This document shows, in pieces, positions 62,356-64,000 of a DNA stretch of 64,000 nt. The DNA is from Camillea tinctor (taxonomy: Eukaryota > Ascomycota > Sordariomycetes > Xylariales > Xylariaceae): positions 546,880 through 610,879 of the forward strand of contig MU394072.1 in NCBI GenBank assembly GCA_022578605.1, read 5' to 3'. A program made the position numbers and the translations under genes. Position 1 is the first letter of the stretch. Each line of letters begins with the position of its first letter. Under the pieces are notes generated by a model. The model ran no database searches. It worked only from the letters and a program-made list of their open reading frames with translations, and was not told where the DNA came from.

Positions 62356-63725
62356 GGCGGACCAGATAGATTATTTATAGGTGAAAGGGGGTAAGCATAC
62401 CTAGGTCATCAAGCATAAATAAATGGGACAGGACACGGAGACGGACCTGGATGAACGATAAAGCACTGTCAGTCTTCTTTATATCTACCGTAAGAATATG
62501 CATTGTTTTACTAGACGCTTGATAGATACAACTCAGATTTATCGAGTGAAGTAAGTAAGTAGACGATGGCTTGCAAGCCCGTTCAGCGAATAGGGTATGG
62601 AAACGCCAATTTAAGATGTCTCTTTGTTTTGGGTGTATACTAGTAATATTAAAGGTATGGTAATTGGAAGGGTGCCATGATGAATTTTTGGTATTTCATG
62701 TTCTAGCCAAGTCTCTAGTAAGTGAGTGCGTATGTTGAAATAAATGTGAGATATAGGAAGCAAAGCAGCAGCATTTGTCTTTTCCTTTCCCCCATTTTCT
62801 GAGATAAATGGTAATTTTTCAGTGCCCCTATTTAATGGTATACCAGGCCATGTCTATACGCACTCGGACAAGACTCAGTATTTACTCACAACTATACTCA
62901 GTTCAGAATGTTTATACCAGTGAGTCGTAATAAGTACAAGGTAGGCATCCCGGAAGGATTTAAACAATCTCTCTTATGGGCACACCGTGCTGATCTCAAA
63001 TTATCCGTCACTTGGTGCACCGTGAATAGCTTGTATGCCTGACTAGTCTACGTCTACATAAAGATTATCTATTGTCCTTCACTAGTGAAGCGAGCATGGA
63101 ATGGATATCGTAAGTATATTAATCATGAACATGAATTCTGCTAGTGTACTTAATAAACCGAACGCTTTCTACCTTCCTTCACGTGAAGCACATCGGCCCT
63201 ACGCCGAAGGATCCGACCCCAGGTCCGCGTAGAGAGTAACCAAAACGGAAGGTTAGACACAAGCATTGAGCCTGTAGCCAACTAAGCTTTTTGCCTCCCC
63301 CTCCCCTGTTATTGTACCTGATGTTGACTAAAAGGTGATGCCTGCGGGTGTTCGATCCCCAAGGCGAGACCCAGACGATCGGTCTAAGGCGGCTGCCCTC
63401 TATAGTAAATGATATGCAGCTACTCGGCCGTATACTCACTAGATTTGTATTAACTGCTGAAAAGGAAAGGCGAGGCGACGCTGCTCTGTTTTTTTGATGT
63501 TCTAGGAGCCACCTATGAAAAGTTAAGTGGCCACTTAGCCGACCTGGACAGTAGCAATGCATGGATGTGAAGGTTGTATACTGGGGTGGAATGCATGCCA
63601 ATGCTATATTCTACGGGACCGAGGAACTGATATTTGTATATATATACTCCTCAATTAGCTTTATCTAAAAAGTCGAGTTCTTGCCACTCCCTATCTCCCC
63701 CATTTGTTCTGAAAAAGCCAACAAC
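62356..63725. other. Intergenic region before the last gene
   Basis: About 1.4 kb with no supported coding region. The 140-codon minus-strand frame at 63179-63601 shows no domain. Confidence 0.5.
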
Positions 63726-63876
63726 ATGAAGACCTATCGGCTGGCAACTAGTCTCTCGTTTGCGGCATTGGCGTTAAGCCAGATAGCAGCGCCTCCTCCA
63801 CAGCTCCCCGTAGTTAAAGGCATTGACTCAGGGACGTGGGTTCAGTGCGCGCCGGGCCAGACTCTCAACGTGTCTA
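63726..63876 (+). CDS. First exon of a secreted protein, truncated by the contig end
   Basis: The ATG at 63726 opens a frame with a clear signal peptide (MKTYRLATSLSFAALALSQ), basic start, hydrophobic core and a likely cleavage near SQIAA. Mature sequence follows (PPPQLPVVKGIDSGTWVQC...). Exon 1 probably ends at 63876 with donor A|GTAAGTAAT, one base into a codon. The intron runs into a poly-G artefact, so the rest of the gene is missing. No family can be named from 50 residues; a secreted enzyme or effector-like protein are both possible. Confidence 0.6.
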
Positions 63877-63903
63877 GTAAGTAATTATGGGAGTCATTTA
63901 GGG

Positions 63904-63935
63904 GGCGGGGGGGGGGGGGGGGGGGGGGGGGGGGG

Positions 63936-64000
<65 letters not shown>
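63904..64000. other. Poly-G sequence at the contig end (artefact)
   Basis: The last 97 bases are G with two single C interruptions. This has the look of no-signal G calls from two-colour sequencing chemistry or of a collapsed contig end, and should be treated as missing data. Confidence 0.9.

Overview
The window is nuclear DNA of a filamentous ascomycete (Pezizomycotina, probably Sordariomycetes). The reasons are short GT-AG introns of about 50-120 bases with CTAAC-like branch points, long intergenic spaces, a QDE-2-type Argonaute, a GH81 endo-beta-1,3-glucanase, a two-domain fungal glyoxalase I, and an AT-rich block that looks like repeat-induced point mutation (RIP). I could reconstruct intron-exon structures for most genes by requiring splice signals, reading phase and family motifs to agree. 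No database search was possible.

Layout. The left part (1-12.5 kb) holds the 3' end of a cysteine-rich GPI-anchored wall protein (+), a small conserved mitochondrial-type protein (+), a RING protein (-), a DsbA/FrnE-like thioredoxin-fold protein (-) and a four-finger C2H2 transcription factor (-). From about 12.5 to 33.9 kb there is no gene I can support. This desert includes the AT-rich RIP-like block (about 21.9-25.2 kb), an assembly gap with homopolymers (30.0-30.15 kb) and scattered degraded sequence. At 33.9-37.2 kb lies a complete three-exon Argonaute gene (-) with an intact slicer tetrad.

The right part (41-64 kb) is denser. It has an intron-containing tRNA-Lys(CTT), a Rib2-type riboflavin deaminase (-) divergent from a DNAJC9-like J-protein (+), the telomere-capping protein STN1 (+), a six-exon GH81 glucanase with one GC-AG intron (+), an eight-exon vacuolar Ca2+/H+ exchanger (+), GLO1 glyoxalase I (+), an intronless long-form phosphoglycerate dehydrogenase (+), and the first exon of a secreted protein cut off by a poly-G contig end.

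The genes are ordinary single-copy housekeeping, cell-wall and regulatory genes, with no biosynthetic cluster. The only functional theme is genome defence: an Argonaute gene lies about 9 kb from a RIP-like block. I found no convincing undescribed system. The items most worth a second look are the AT-rich relic, a nested hairpin at 32.3 kb, the inverted repeat that pairs with the tRNA 3' end, the GC-AG intron, and the assembly artefacts that limit what can be trusted.
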